From positions 1 to 9,266 of the forward strand of contig DATBRG010000009.1 of the NCBI GenBank assembly GCA_036560445.1: a stretch of 9,266 bases of DNA, read 5' to 3'. This DNA comes from DATBRG01 sp036560445. GTDB lineage: Bacteria; Pseudomonadota; Gammaproteobacteria; Burkholderiales; Methylophilaceae. The position numbers and the translations under genes are program-made. Below the pieces are notes generated by a model. That model was not told the origin of the DNA and searched no databases. It worked only from the letters and a program-made list of their open reading frames with translations. Shown here piece by piece: positions 1 through 7,095 of the stretch (position 1 is the first letter of the stretch; each line of letters opens with the position of its first letter).

Positions 1-1286
1 TTGATGAATATGCTTATGAAGGCAAGACTGATGGGCAGGAAAAAAGCTTTTTCAGTCTGGTAAAAGGTGGTTTGCGTGCCATCACCGGTGCTGTTGGGCA
101 CGTCAATAAGACTAATTACCGTATTAATACGCCTGTTGCTACTATTGGTATTCGTGGTACTGAATTCCTTGCCTCATACGATGGTAAGCTACTGGTCAAG
201 GTTGGTAACGGCGCCGTCTACATGTCAAATTCTGGTGGCGACCTGACATTGTTTAAAGGGCAGTCTGGTGAAGTGAAAGACCAGAACAGCAAGCCTGGAT
301 ACACTAACGAGCAGCCTGCAGTCACGGCAGCTGGCCCCAAAGGCGGTACACCATCCCAGGGTAATCAACAAAACCAGCAACAGCAAGATGATAACCATAC
401 TTTTACCGTGGCTGAACAGACCAATAGTGATGGCGACCCTTGCGTCGTTGCTGGAGGATGTACAGTTACTCCTGGAGCCAGTGCTACCGAATTACCAAAT
501 GTTACCCTACACAATCAGAATATAGCATTGGCTAATTATCCAGATGATAGTGACGCATTGACTGGTCAAAGTGTTGGATTTAATCAAGGCACTGTAGTTG
601 TTGACTCTAATGGCAAGATTGTATCATTTGGTGACGATACTTCTTCAATCAGCAATTTTACCGGCACAGTAAATGAAGAGACTACTGATGGAGCCCTTTC
701 CTGGGCCAGATTTACTGGTGGTACCTTCCAAGTTAGCCAGAGTACAGAGTCTGGTACTGTGACCGATACTGTTATAAATCATAATACTCATCTTTTATAC
801 GGTACGCCAACATCAGCTGCCGATATTAATGCATTGACCATTGCATTTGCTAATGGTGGCAGCTATGCCACTTATAATCTATCCGGAGGTACCAGCCCAA
901 CTGACGGTGCAGGCCATGTAGGGACTCTTAACAGTGGCACGCTGCAAGTTGCTTTTACTGCAAGCCCAATGGTGGATGCGACTCTGAATTTCACATTGGC
1001 TGGCGCTAATTATAATGCTTCTGGCTATGGGGGTATCACTGGCTCTGTGTTCAGCTTGTCAGGCTCTGCCAGCAGCACCATAGGCTCAGCTAGCGCCAGT
1101 GGTGGTGATTGTGCGGTAGGTTGTAATTTTGGCGCTGTTGGCTTCTTTGCCGGAGCAAAAGCTGCTCAGGCTGGCCTTAGCTACCTGATTCAGCCATCCT
1201 CAAGCAGTAACGGAGATATCACGGGCGTTGCCGCGTTTAAACGCAATGGTGGGTTCACTAGCAGCCCATTCAGTGGTTCTCTATAG
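1..1286 (+). CDS. FecR-domain secreted/surface protein, 5' end outside window
   Basis: The reading frame is open from base 3, so the 5' end lies outside the window; the TTG at 72 is only an internal codon. Counting the codon at base 3 as residue 1, 427 residues are visible. Residues 1-90 resemble a FecR domain: a strand ending SLVKGGLRAITG, then INTPVATIGIRGTEF at about 41-55, the usual core motif. A Gln-rich linker (about 120-130) follows. The remaining ~290 residues are rich in Gly, Ser, Thr and Asn with alternating strand-like patterns, and end in GFFAGAKAAQAGLSYLI and GVAAF, reminiscent of a barrel-type surface domain. There are two close cysteine pairs (147/153 and 370/374). FecR domains are known in sigma regulators and in exported proteins of unclear role; no transmembrane segment is visible, so the exported type is favoured. 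The FecR call is firm; the C-terminal fold and function are not known. Confidence 0.8.
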   Translation, partial: DEYAYEGKTDGQEKSFFSLVKGGLRAITGAVGHVNKTNYRINTPVATIGIRGTEFLASYDGKLLVKVGNGAVYMSNSGGDLTLFKGQSGEVKDQNSKPGYTNEQPAVTAAGPKGGTPSQGNQQNQQQQDDNHTFTVAEQTNSDGDPCVVAGGCTVTPGASATELPNVTLHNQNIALANYPDDSDALTGQSVGFNQGTVVVDSNGKIVSFGDDTSSISNFTGTVNEETTDGALSWARFTGGTFQVSQSTESGTVTDTVINHNTHLLYGTPTSAADINALTIAFANGGSYATYNLSGGTSPTDGAGHVGTLNSGTLQVAFTASPMVDATLNFTLAGANYNASGYGGITGSVFSLSGSASSTIGSASASGGDCAVGCNFGAVGFFAGAKAAQAGLSYLIQPSSSSNGDITGVAAFKRNGGFTSSPFSGSL

Positions 1287-1296
1287 AATTCTAGTT

Positions 1297-1329
1297 TCTC
1301 TGCACAGAGGCTTACGCTTTCGAGCTAAG
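1297..1329. terminator. possible terminator: two small hairpins between convergent genes
   Basis: The 25-bp gap between the FecR gene and the glycosyltransferase gene, plus the last codons of the latter, contains two adjacent inverted repeats. One is CTCT-GCAC-AGAG at 1298-1309. The other is CTTA-C-GCT-TTCG-AGC-TAAG at 1311-1329, a 7-bp stem with one bulged C and a TTCG loop. The second is followed on the + strand by TTTAGTTCTT, a weak T-rich tail, so it would best serve the FecR gene. The stems are short and neither has a proper U-tract, so this is only a candidate. Confidence 0.3.
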
Positions 1330-2235
1330 TTTAGTTCTTAGCGCGGCAATATCGCGCAAACTACGTAATTGATCAATGGCTTCCTCTTCGCTGGTAAAGA
1401 GGAAGCCATTATTCCCGCTATCAATTAATTCTATATAGGCTTCGCGATTTTCTACGACAACTGGCAGGCCATATGCCATGGCCTCCAATATCACACGATC
1501 AACTTCGCCACGGTTTGATGGGGAGGTTCGGTAAAAAAAGCAATCAAGATTACTTAGGAAATCAGGTAAATGCTTTTGAGGTAATACAGGTAACAAGTTG
1601 ATATTGTCGGTATTAACTAGCTGAGACGACAAGCATGTGCCCCCCGCTATTTCAATGGTAAATCCCTCGACAACTAGCCGCTTGTATAAAGCGGGGTCAC
1701 GAAAATGATGTTTGAGTAAGATATCCCTGCTTGTTCGACCTATTTTGAATCCGAAGCTTTTACTTGCTCTGCTTGATGTCAGATGACTCATAAAGCGATC
1801 TGCATTAAATGCAGGCATAACAACTTCGCCGGGCAGGCCGGTAGCATCTTTCAGTGCTTGAGTTGCGTAATGGATTGTGATTACTTGGCTGGCTCTATAG
1901 AGTCGGTTCAGAGCTTGAAAGAGAAGCCTGGATTCTAATTCGTTATATATCAGTACAACTTGTTCCGCCTTATTGTGCTCATACCAGTTCCCGATATCAA
2001 CGCTGGGGCCAAGTATTACAAGACGGTTTGCTGTAGGAATCTCGCCGTTGAATGGCCGGATGGCATGAATAGGGTAACCGTTGGCATACTCTGGGTGTGC
2101 CTGCCTCATACTCCATAATCTAGGCGCGGATTTACTATCTACCTTATTTAGTAGGTTCAGATACAAATCAATGGCGTGCCAGTTATCACCCCTAAGCACA
2201 TGAAAAGGCGCGATAATATCGATGCTATCCATCAA
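1312..2235 (-). CDS. GT-B fold glycosyltransferase (GT1/GT4-like)
   Basis: The 307-residue protein carries a C-terminal signature typical of GT-B retaining glycosyltransferases: RGEVDRVILEAMAYGLPVVV at about 242-261, then EAYIELIDSGNNGFLF. Such enzymes move a sugar from a nucleotide-sugar donor to a glycan, lipid or protein; donor and acceptor cannot be read here. Family members are often 350-400 residues, so this one is short, mainly in the N-terminal acceptor half. The first Glu of the usual E-x7-E motif is displaced by one (E244 before E251). No signal peptide or membrane segment is seen, so it is probably cytoplasmic. Two starts compete: TTG at 2235 (9 nt from an AAGGGG Shine-Dalgarno) and ATG at 2232 (12 nt); spacing favours TTG. 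It diverges from the GT41 gene across 37 bp. Family call is sure; substrate is unknown. Confidence 0.82.
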   Translation of the reverse strand: MMDSIDIIAPFHVLRGDNWHAIDLYLNLLNKVDSKSAPRLWSMRQAHPEYANGYPIHAIRPFNGEIPTANRLVILGPSVDIGNWYEHNKAEQVVLIYNELESRLLFQALNRLYRASQVITIHYATQALKDATGLPGEVVMPAFNADRFMSHLTSSRASKSFGFKIGRTSRDILLKHHFRDPALYKRLVVEGFTIEIAGGTCLSSQLVNTDNINLLPVLPQKHLPDFLSNLDCFFYRTSPSNRGEVDRVILEAMAYGLPVVVENREAYIELIDSGNNGFLFTSEEEAIDQLRSLRDIAALRTKLSSKA

Positions 2236-2272
2236 TTAACAAGACCCCTTCTCAACTAATTTTAAAGAATCA
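2233..2272. promoter_or_regulatory. compact divergent start region between two glycosyltransferase genes
   Basis: Only 37 bp separate the two divergent starts. On the minus strand an AAGGGG Shine-Dalgarno (2245-2250) precedes the GT-B gene, and TAAAAT (2264 down to 2259) is a fair -10 match about 20 nt further upstream; its -35 would lie inside the GT41 gene and no good match is seen. On the plus strand TTAACA (2236-2241) resembles a -35 and TTTAAA (2261-2266) a weak -10, with a long 19-bp spacer that would make the GT41 message nearly leaderless. The GT41 start has only a poor AAAG as Shine-Dalgarno. These are visual matches only. Confidence 0.3.
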
Positions 2273-4498
2273 ATGATTAGCGACTACTCGAATACGCCAG
2301 TTTCTGCACAGGCTCGCCGCTACGTGCAAGAGGGTAAGCTTACCGAAGCGATTCGTTTCTGCCAGTTTGAGCTAAAGGCTCAACCAGAATCGGCAGCACT
2401 TTGGTTCTGGCTTGCAAGTGCACTGCACCTGCTCGGCAACCTTGAGGCCGCGTTGGAAGGATTCAGCAAGTCCCAATCCTTGCATGTTACACCACTGGTA
2501 TTAAGCGCCAAAGCTAGCGTGCTTTCACAGATGCAACGATATCAGGAATCGCTGGATGTCGCTCAGGCCGCGCTCGACATCGCTCCAGACCAACCTCTAC
2601 TTATTGCCAATCTGGCAATTGCTTTGGAGCGTTTGGGAAAGCTGGAAGATGCACTGCTACAGTATGAGCGGACGTTAGCCATCGACCCAACCCAACCTGC
2701 TGCTATCATCAATAAGGCAGCGGTGCTTACTGCCCTGAATCGGCGTGAAGAAGGGTTGGCGCAGAACTATCGTGCTATCGAGTTATTACCAGACATTCCT
2801 GATGTTTATTTTAATTGTGCCAGCGCCTTGGTTAATCTTTTTCGCTATCAGGAGGCTCTTGGAATTTGCCAGCAAGGCCTGTCCTTGAATCCGAATCATG
2901 CGGCGCTAAAGTTTGAGAAAGGCCTATGCCTTTCGGTGCTGGAGGATTTTGACCAGGCACGATTGGAGTTGGCTCAAGCTCAAATACTTAAACCAGATAT
3001 CGTTGCCTCGTTTCTTGATCGATTCAGTGAGCAGGATCTGCCGGCGGAGCTTAATCTGGAGCCCCGCCTGATATATCTGGATGCCAGATATCAAGAGCAA
3101 AAACGCTGCTTCTGGGCGCATCGTGGGCGTTATGTGGATTACCTTAATCAATGGATAGCCGAGTCTGATATCAATCTGCCAGTGCTTGGCCAACGTGAAT
3201 TCGGTTTCCAGATATTCTCCCTTGAAATTACACCTGCCGCCAGACTCAAGATTGCACGACAGGTCTCCGAGCAAGTCCTTAATACGGTTTGGCTTGCTGG
3301 TGTTGTGCCATTCAAGTATCCGACTACAACTCGGAAGCGGCTGCGTATTGCGTATCTCTCCCCTGATTTTAAAAAACATCCCGTTGGTTACCTGACACGG
3401 CAAGTTTACGCATTGCACGATAGGCAACAATTCGAGATATTCTGTTATTCGTTGTTTCAGGCAGAACCAGAAGACGATGTGGCGATTGAGATACGACAAA
3501 CATGTGATGTCTTTCGCGAATGCCACGAGATGGATAGTGCTGCAATCGCCAGACTAATCTTTGATGACAATATAGATATCCTCATAGATTTGGCTGGCTA
3601 TACTACACACTCAAAGACTGAGGTGCTGGCTATGCGGCCAGCTCCGGTTCAGCTGGCTTACCTAGGCTACCCAGGAACCATGGGTGCGGATTTCATTGAT
3701 TATGCCATTGTCGATCACAGTATTTGTCCACCGGCGGCTGACGTCCACTGGCAAGAAAAGCTCATTAGAATGCCCCATGCGCATTGCCCGTATGACTCAC
3801 GAATCTCGAACACTTTAATTGAGCCCCAACGTCACGCCCATGGCTTGCCGGAGGGCAGTTTCGTATTCTGCAGTTTTAATGCCAACTACAAAATCGAGCC
3901 AGTGATTTTTTCTATCTGGATGCGTATTTTAAGTGCTGTTCCAAACAGTGTGCTCTGGCTGGTGGCCGGTGACCCGGATATCGCCCTAAATCTTAAAAGT
4001 GCAGCCGAAGCTATGGGGGTAGAGGCAGGGCGCCTGATTTTTGCACCTATAATGCCGCAAGCGCAGCATTGGCCACGTTATCAATTGGCAGACCTATTTC
4101 TTGATACTCTCTGGCACAATGCGCATACCACGGCTGCTGATGCGCTGTGGCAAGGTTTGCCAGTGCTGACATGCGTGGGCGACGCAGCGTCATCGCGGCT
4201 GGCTTCGTCTCTACTTAATGCACTTGAAGTTCCGGAGCTGATTACACAAGATGTAAAGCAATATGAGGAAATGGCCATTTTCTATGCAACCCACCCAGCC
4301 GAGTTGAAAGCCTTGCAAACTAAGGTGCAACAAGCGCGCTACAGTGCTCCGTTATTCGATACAGCGAGAACGGTGCGCGCAATTGAACGTGCCTATCAAT
4401 CAATATGGCGGCGTTACTTAGCGAGGCAGCAGCCGACTGCAATAGATATATCAGACGAAGACTCTATCGAACGGGAGCACCATTTTGAGCCTGTTTGA
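2273..4498 (+). CDS. TPR-repeat O-GlcNAc transferase-like protein (SPINDLY/GT41)
   Basis: The 741-residue protein has about seven tetratricopeptide repeats (roughly 10-242, e.g. NLAIALERLGKLEDALLQYE), a short linker, and a GT41 catalytic region (about 355-715) like eukaryotic OGT. Landmarks match OGT: SPDFKKHPVGYL with His369 (human His498), GYTTHS, RPAPVQLAYLGYPGTMGADF, FNANYKIEP with Lys540 (human Lys842), PNSVLWL, and HTTAADALWQGLPV with His618-Thr-Thr (human 920-922), which hold the UDP phosphates. The key residues are present, so activity is plausible. GT41 enzymes transfer a sugar, usually GlcNAc or glucose, onto proteins, and the TPRs select the target. No signal peptide is seen, so it acts in the cytoplasm. 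The ATG has a weak ribosome site and no better start is near. Its 3' end overlaps rarA by 14 bp, implying co-transcription. The target protein is unknown; FecR-type surface proteins and flagellin are candidates by inference only. Confidence 0.9.
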   Translation: MISDYSNTPVSAQARRYVQEGKLTEAIRFCQFELKAQPESAALWFWLASALHLLGNLEAALEGFSKSQSLHVTPLVLSAKASVLSQMQRYQESLDVAQAALDIAPDQPLLIANLAIALERLGKLEDALLQYERTLAIDPTQPAAIINKAAVLTALNRREEGLAQNYRAIELLPDIPDVYFNCASALVNLFRYQEALGICQQGLSLNPNHAALKFEKGLCLSVLEDFDQARLELAQAQILKPDIVASFLDRFSEQDLPAELNLEPRLIYLDARYQEQKRCFWAHRGRYVDYLNQWIAESDINLPVLGQREFGFQIFSLEITPAARLKIARQVSEQVLNTVWLAGVVPFKYPTTTRKRLRIAYLSPDFKKHPVGYLTRQVYALHDRQQFEIFCYSLFQAEPEDDVAIEIRQTCDVFRECHEMDSAAIARLIFDDNIDILIDLAGYTTHSKTEVLAMRPAPVQLAYLGYPGTMGADFIDYAIVDHSICPPAADVHWQEKLIRMPHAHCPYDSRISNTLIEPQRHAHGLPEGSFVFCSFNANYKIEPVIFSIWMRILSAVPNSVLWLVAGDPDIALNLKSAAEAMGVEAGRLIFAPIMPQAQHWPRYQLADLFLDTLWHNAHTTAADALWQGLPVLTCVGDAASSRLASSLLNALEVPELITQDVKQYEEMAIFYATHPAELKALQTKVQQARYSAPLFDTARTVRAIERAYQSIWRRYLARQQPTAIDISDEDSIEREHHFEPV
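4473..4487 (+). promoter_or_regulatory. rarA ribosome binding site and TTG start, inside the GT41 gene
   Basis: GGGAG at 4473-4477 lies 7 nt before a TTG at 4485-4487 that opens the rarA frame (MSLFESAVPQ). No ATG or GTG with a comparable Shine-Dalgarno lies before the conserved part of the protein, so TTG is the likely start. Both elements lie inside the last codons of the GT41 gene, which suggests translational coupling. Confidence 0.7.
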
Positions 4499-5792
4499 AT
4501 CCGCCGTGCCGCAAGCCCCTCTGGCTGAACAACTACGTCCCAAAACGCTGGATGAAGTGGTCGGGCAATCTCATCTGCTGGGCGAGGGCAAGCCGCTAAG
4601 GCTAGCTTTTACATCCGGTAAGCTACCTTCGATGATTTTGTGGGGGCCGCCAGGGGTGGGTAAAACCACGCTAGCACGCCTCATTGCTAATGCTTCAGAT
4701 GCCGAGTTCATTCCACTCTCCGCTGTACTGGCTGGTGTTAAGGATATACGCGATGCGGTGCAGCTCGCTGAGCACACTTTGCAGCAATCTGGTCGCCGTA
4801 CCATTATGTTTGTTGACGAAGTACACCGTTTTAATAAATCACAACAGGATGCCTTTCTGCCCTTCGTTGAGAGTGGCCTGCTGACCTTTATTGGCGCCAC
4901 TACTGAGAACCCATCATTCGAAGTCAATAGTGCGCTGCTGAGCCGGGCACAGGTATTTGTCTTGAGCGCGCTATCTGAGCCGGAGTTAAATCAGCTACTG
5001 GAACGTGCTCTCCAAGTTGCGGGTGTGGGTTTGAGTCTGTCAGCGGAAGTGAGGGAGCAAGTGCTAGCCTATGCAGATGGTGATGCCAGACGCTTGCTGA
5101 ATTTCCTCGAAGGCTTGTTCAATGCTGCCCAATCTGCCGGCATCAGTAATATCGACGAAGTCTTTTTGCAATCTACCATGGCAAGCAAACTGCGTCGTTT
5201 TGATAAAGGCGGCGAAGCGTTTTACGACCAGATTTCCGCGTTGCATAAGTCTGTGCGTGGTTCCAATCCAGATGCCGCGTTGTATTGGTTTTTGCGTATG
5301 CTGGATGGCGGCGCCGATCCGCTCTATCTCGGTCGTCGTATCATCCGTATGGCGATTGAAGACATCGGCCTGGCAGATCCGCGTGCACAGAGCATGGCGT
5401 TAGAGGCTTGTGAGATTTATGAGAGATTAGGCTCGCCTGAAGGCGAGCTTGCGCTATCCAATGCTGTCATTTACTTGGCTGTGGCAGCCAAGAGTAACGC
5501 GGCTTACATGGCTTATAACGAGGCCAAGGCATTTGTAGGTAACGATAAGTCGCGGCCTGTACCTTTGCATCTACGCAACGCACCGACCAAGCTTATGAAG
5601 GCGTTGGATTATGGCAAGGAATACCGCTATGCACACAACGAACCTGATGCTTATGCGGCGGGAGAGAGCTATCTGCCGGAAGATATTGGGCCAGTAGCAT
5701 TTTATAGCCCCACGCCACGTGGGCTAGAGGGTAAAATTAGCGAAAAGTTGGCACACCTCAAAGAACTCGATAAAAAAGCCAAAAAGAAATAA
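4485..5792 (+). CDS. rarA: replication-associated recombination protein A (RarA/MgsA, AAA+ ATPase)
   Basis: The 435-residue protein is close to full length for RarA, the bacterial relative of WRNIP1/Mgs1. It is a clamp-loader-like AAA+ ATPase that works with SSB at stalled forks and DNA ends. In order: the N-terminal RPKTLDEVVGQSHLLGEGKP, Walker A GPPGVGKT (54-61), Walker B FVDEVHRFNKSQQDAFLP (109-126), sensor 1 GATTENPSF (137-145), arginine finger LLSR (151-154), sensor 2 GDARRLLN (199-206), and the RarA-specific C-terminal part with FYDQISALHKSVRGS, HLRNAPTKLMK and YRYAHNEPDAYAAGE. All catalytic motifs are intact. The start is TTG, overlapping the upstream GT41 gene by 14 nt; serS follows 14 bp after the stop. 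rarA-serS adjacency is familiar in betaproteobacteria, where lolA often precedes rarA; the glycosyltransferase in that place is unusual. Confidence 0.96.
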   Translation: MSLFESAVPQAPLAEQLRPKTLDEVVGQSHLLGEGKPLRLAFTSGKLPSMILWGPPGVGKTTLARLIANASDAEFIPLSAVLAGVKDIRDAVQLAEHTLQQSGRRTIMFVDEVHRFNKSQQDAFLPFVESGLLTFIGATTENPSFEVNSALLSRAQVFVLSALSEPELNQLLERALQVAGVGLSLSAEVREQVLAYADGDARRLLNFLEGLFNAAQSAGISNIDEVFLQSTMASKLRRFDKGGEAFYDQISALHKSVRGSNPDAALYWFLRMLDGGADPLYLGRRIIRMAIEDIGLADPRAQSMALEACEIYERLGSPEGELALSNAVIYLAVAAKSNAAYMAYNEAKAFVGNDKSRPVPLHLRNAPTKLMKALDYGKEYRYAHNEPDAYAAGESYLPEDIGPVAFYSPTPRGLEGKISEKLAHLKELDKKAKKK

Positions 5793-5796
5793 TTAC

Positions 5797-5800
5797 AGGG
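5797..5800 (+). promoter_or_regulatory. serS ribosome binding site
   Basis: AGGG lies 6 nt before the serS ATG at 5807, inside the 14-bp gap after the rarA stop. It fixes the serS start and leaves no room for a separate promoter in that gap, so serS is probably read from upstream or from a promoter inside rarA. Confidence 0.6.
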
Positions 5801-5806
5801 AATCAA

Positions 5807-7084
5807 ATGTTAGATATTCAATTAATTCGTAACAATATAGATCTCGTGGCTGAAAGACTTGCTACTCGTGGGTACACATTAGAAAAAGACTTTATTAAGC
5901 TTGATGAGATGGAAAGAAAAGCCGAGCAGGCACGACTTCAGCAGCTTCAAGCAAGGAGAAATGAATTAGCCAAGTTAATTGGCCAAGCAAAATCAAAAGG
6001 ACTTGATGCAGACGATTTCTTAAAGGAGGCTGCAACCCTCAGTAAAGAAGTAGCGGAAAGAGAGCAAGTTTATGCGGAAGCACAGGAAAAAAGGAATGCA
6101 AGGTTTGCGCTGATACCAAACTTACCCCACCCAAGTGTGCCCTTAGGCAAATCTGAAGCGGATAACGTCGAAGTGCGTAAAGTTGGTACACCACGCACAT
6201 TTGATTTCGAGGTCAAAGACCACACCGATATTGGATCGCCTTTAGGCCTGGATTTTGATACCGGCGCCAAGCTTGCTGGGGCGCGTTTTACCTTCATGCG
6301 CGGCCCAGTTGCCAAACTGCATCGCGCACTAGCGCAGTTTATGCTCGATACCCAAACTGAACAGCATGGCTATACCGAGTGCTATACGCCGTATATAGTA
6401 AATGCTGAAACCTTGACAGGTACCGGACAGTTACCTAAATTCGAGCAGGATTTGTTCTCGCTACTACACAATGACAGCAAGCTTTACCTGATCCCTACTT
6501 CTGAAGTTACCCTGACCAACACCGTACGTGATGAGATCGTCCCTTTGGAGGCATTGCCTATCAAGTTGACTGCACATACCCCATGTTTCCGTTCCGAGGC
6601 TGGCTCCTACGGCAAAGACACCAAGGGTATGATCCGCCAGCACCAGTTTGACAAGGTGGAGATGGTGCAGATTGTGCACCCGGAGAAGAGCTATGACGCG
6701 CTGGAAGAAATGGTTGGCCATGCGGAGAATATTCTCAAAGCGCTAGAGCTGCCTTATAGGGTAGTTTCTTTATGTACTGGCGATATGGGCTTTAGTGCGG
6801 CCAAGACTTATGACCTGGAGGTCTGGTTGCCAGCGCAAAATACCTATAGGGAAATATCCTCTGTTTCCAACTGTGAAGCCTTTCAGGCGCGTCGCTTGCA
6901 GGCTCGTTTCCGTAATGAACAAGGCAAGACGGAGCTAGTGCATACCCTCAATGGTTCCGGGCTGGCAGTCGGGCGTACATTGGTGGCCGTTCTGGAGAAC
7001 TATCAGCAGGCCGATGGCAGCGTAAAAATTCCAGCGGTGTTACGGCCATACATGAATAACCTGGAATGCATCAAACCTGGTTAA
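5807..7084 (+). CDS. serS: seryl-tRNA synthetase
   Basis: This 425-residue class II synthetase charges tRNA-Ser (and tRNA-Sec where present) with serine, in the cytoplasm. Residues 1-105 are the N-terminal tRNA-binding long coiled coil, rich in Lys, Glu and Gln. The catalytic core follows: the TSE motif PTSEVTLTN (230-238), motif 2 FRSEAGSYGKDTKGMIRQHQ (261-280), and motif 3 GSGLAVGRTLVAVLE (383-397) with Arg390. Length fits the family (E. coli about 430), and no key residue is missing. An AGGG 6 nt upstream supports the ATG. The gene ends 11 bp from the convergent mltF. Odd point: the first ~100 codons use AGA/AGG for 7 of 10 Arg and no CTG among 13 Leu, with low GC3 (31 of 100 by hand count), whereas codons 101-200 have GC3 near 48 of 100 and the rest of the gene uses AGA/AGG for only 2 of 16 Arg. 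A cognate tRNA-Ser gene lies 1.6 kb downstream. Confidence 0.97.
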   Translation: MLDIQLIRNNIDLVAERLATRGYTLEKDFIKLDEMERKAEQARLQQLQARRNELAKLIGQAKSKGLDADDFLKEAATLSKEVAEREQVYAEAQEKRNARFALIPNLPHPSVPLGKSEADNVEVRKVGTPRTFDFEVKDHTDIGSPLGLDFDTGAKLAGARFTFMRGPVAKLHRALAQFMLDTQTEQHGYTECYTPYIVNAETLTGTGQLPKFEQDLFSLLHNDSKLYLIPTSEVTLTNTVRDEIVPLEALPIKLTAHTPCFRSEAGSYGKDTKGMIRQHQFDKVEMVQIVHPEKSYDALEEMVGHAENILKALELPYRVVSLCTGDMGFSAAKTYDLEVWLPAQNTYREISSVSNCEAFQARRLQARFRNEQGKTELVHTLNGSGLAVGRTLVAVLENYQQADGSVKIPAVLRPYMNNLECIKPG

Positions 7085-7095
7085 TCAGGCTCTGC

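Noticed and set aside
72..74. TTG as the start of the FecR-domain gene
   Set aside because: The frame is open upstream to base 3 and encodes the beginning of the FecR domain, so this codon is internal.
1..1286. Enrichment of N-x-S/T sequons in the FecR protein as a sign of GT41 N-glycosylation
   Set aside because: Seven sequons among about 31 Asn is close to what chance predicts in a protein this rich in Ser and Thr.
2924..3526. A 200-residue reading frame on the minus strand
   Set aside because: It is fully antisense to the well-supported GT41 gene, has no recognisable domain, and its residue pattern looks like a shadow translation.
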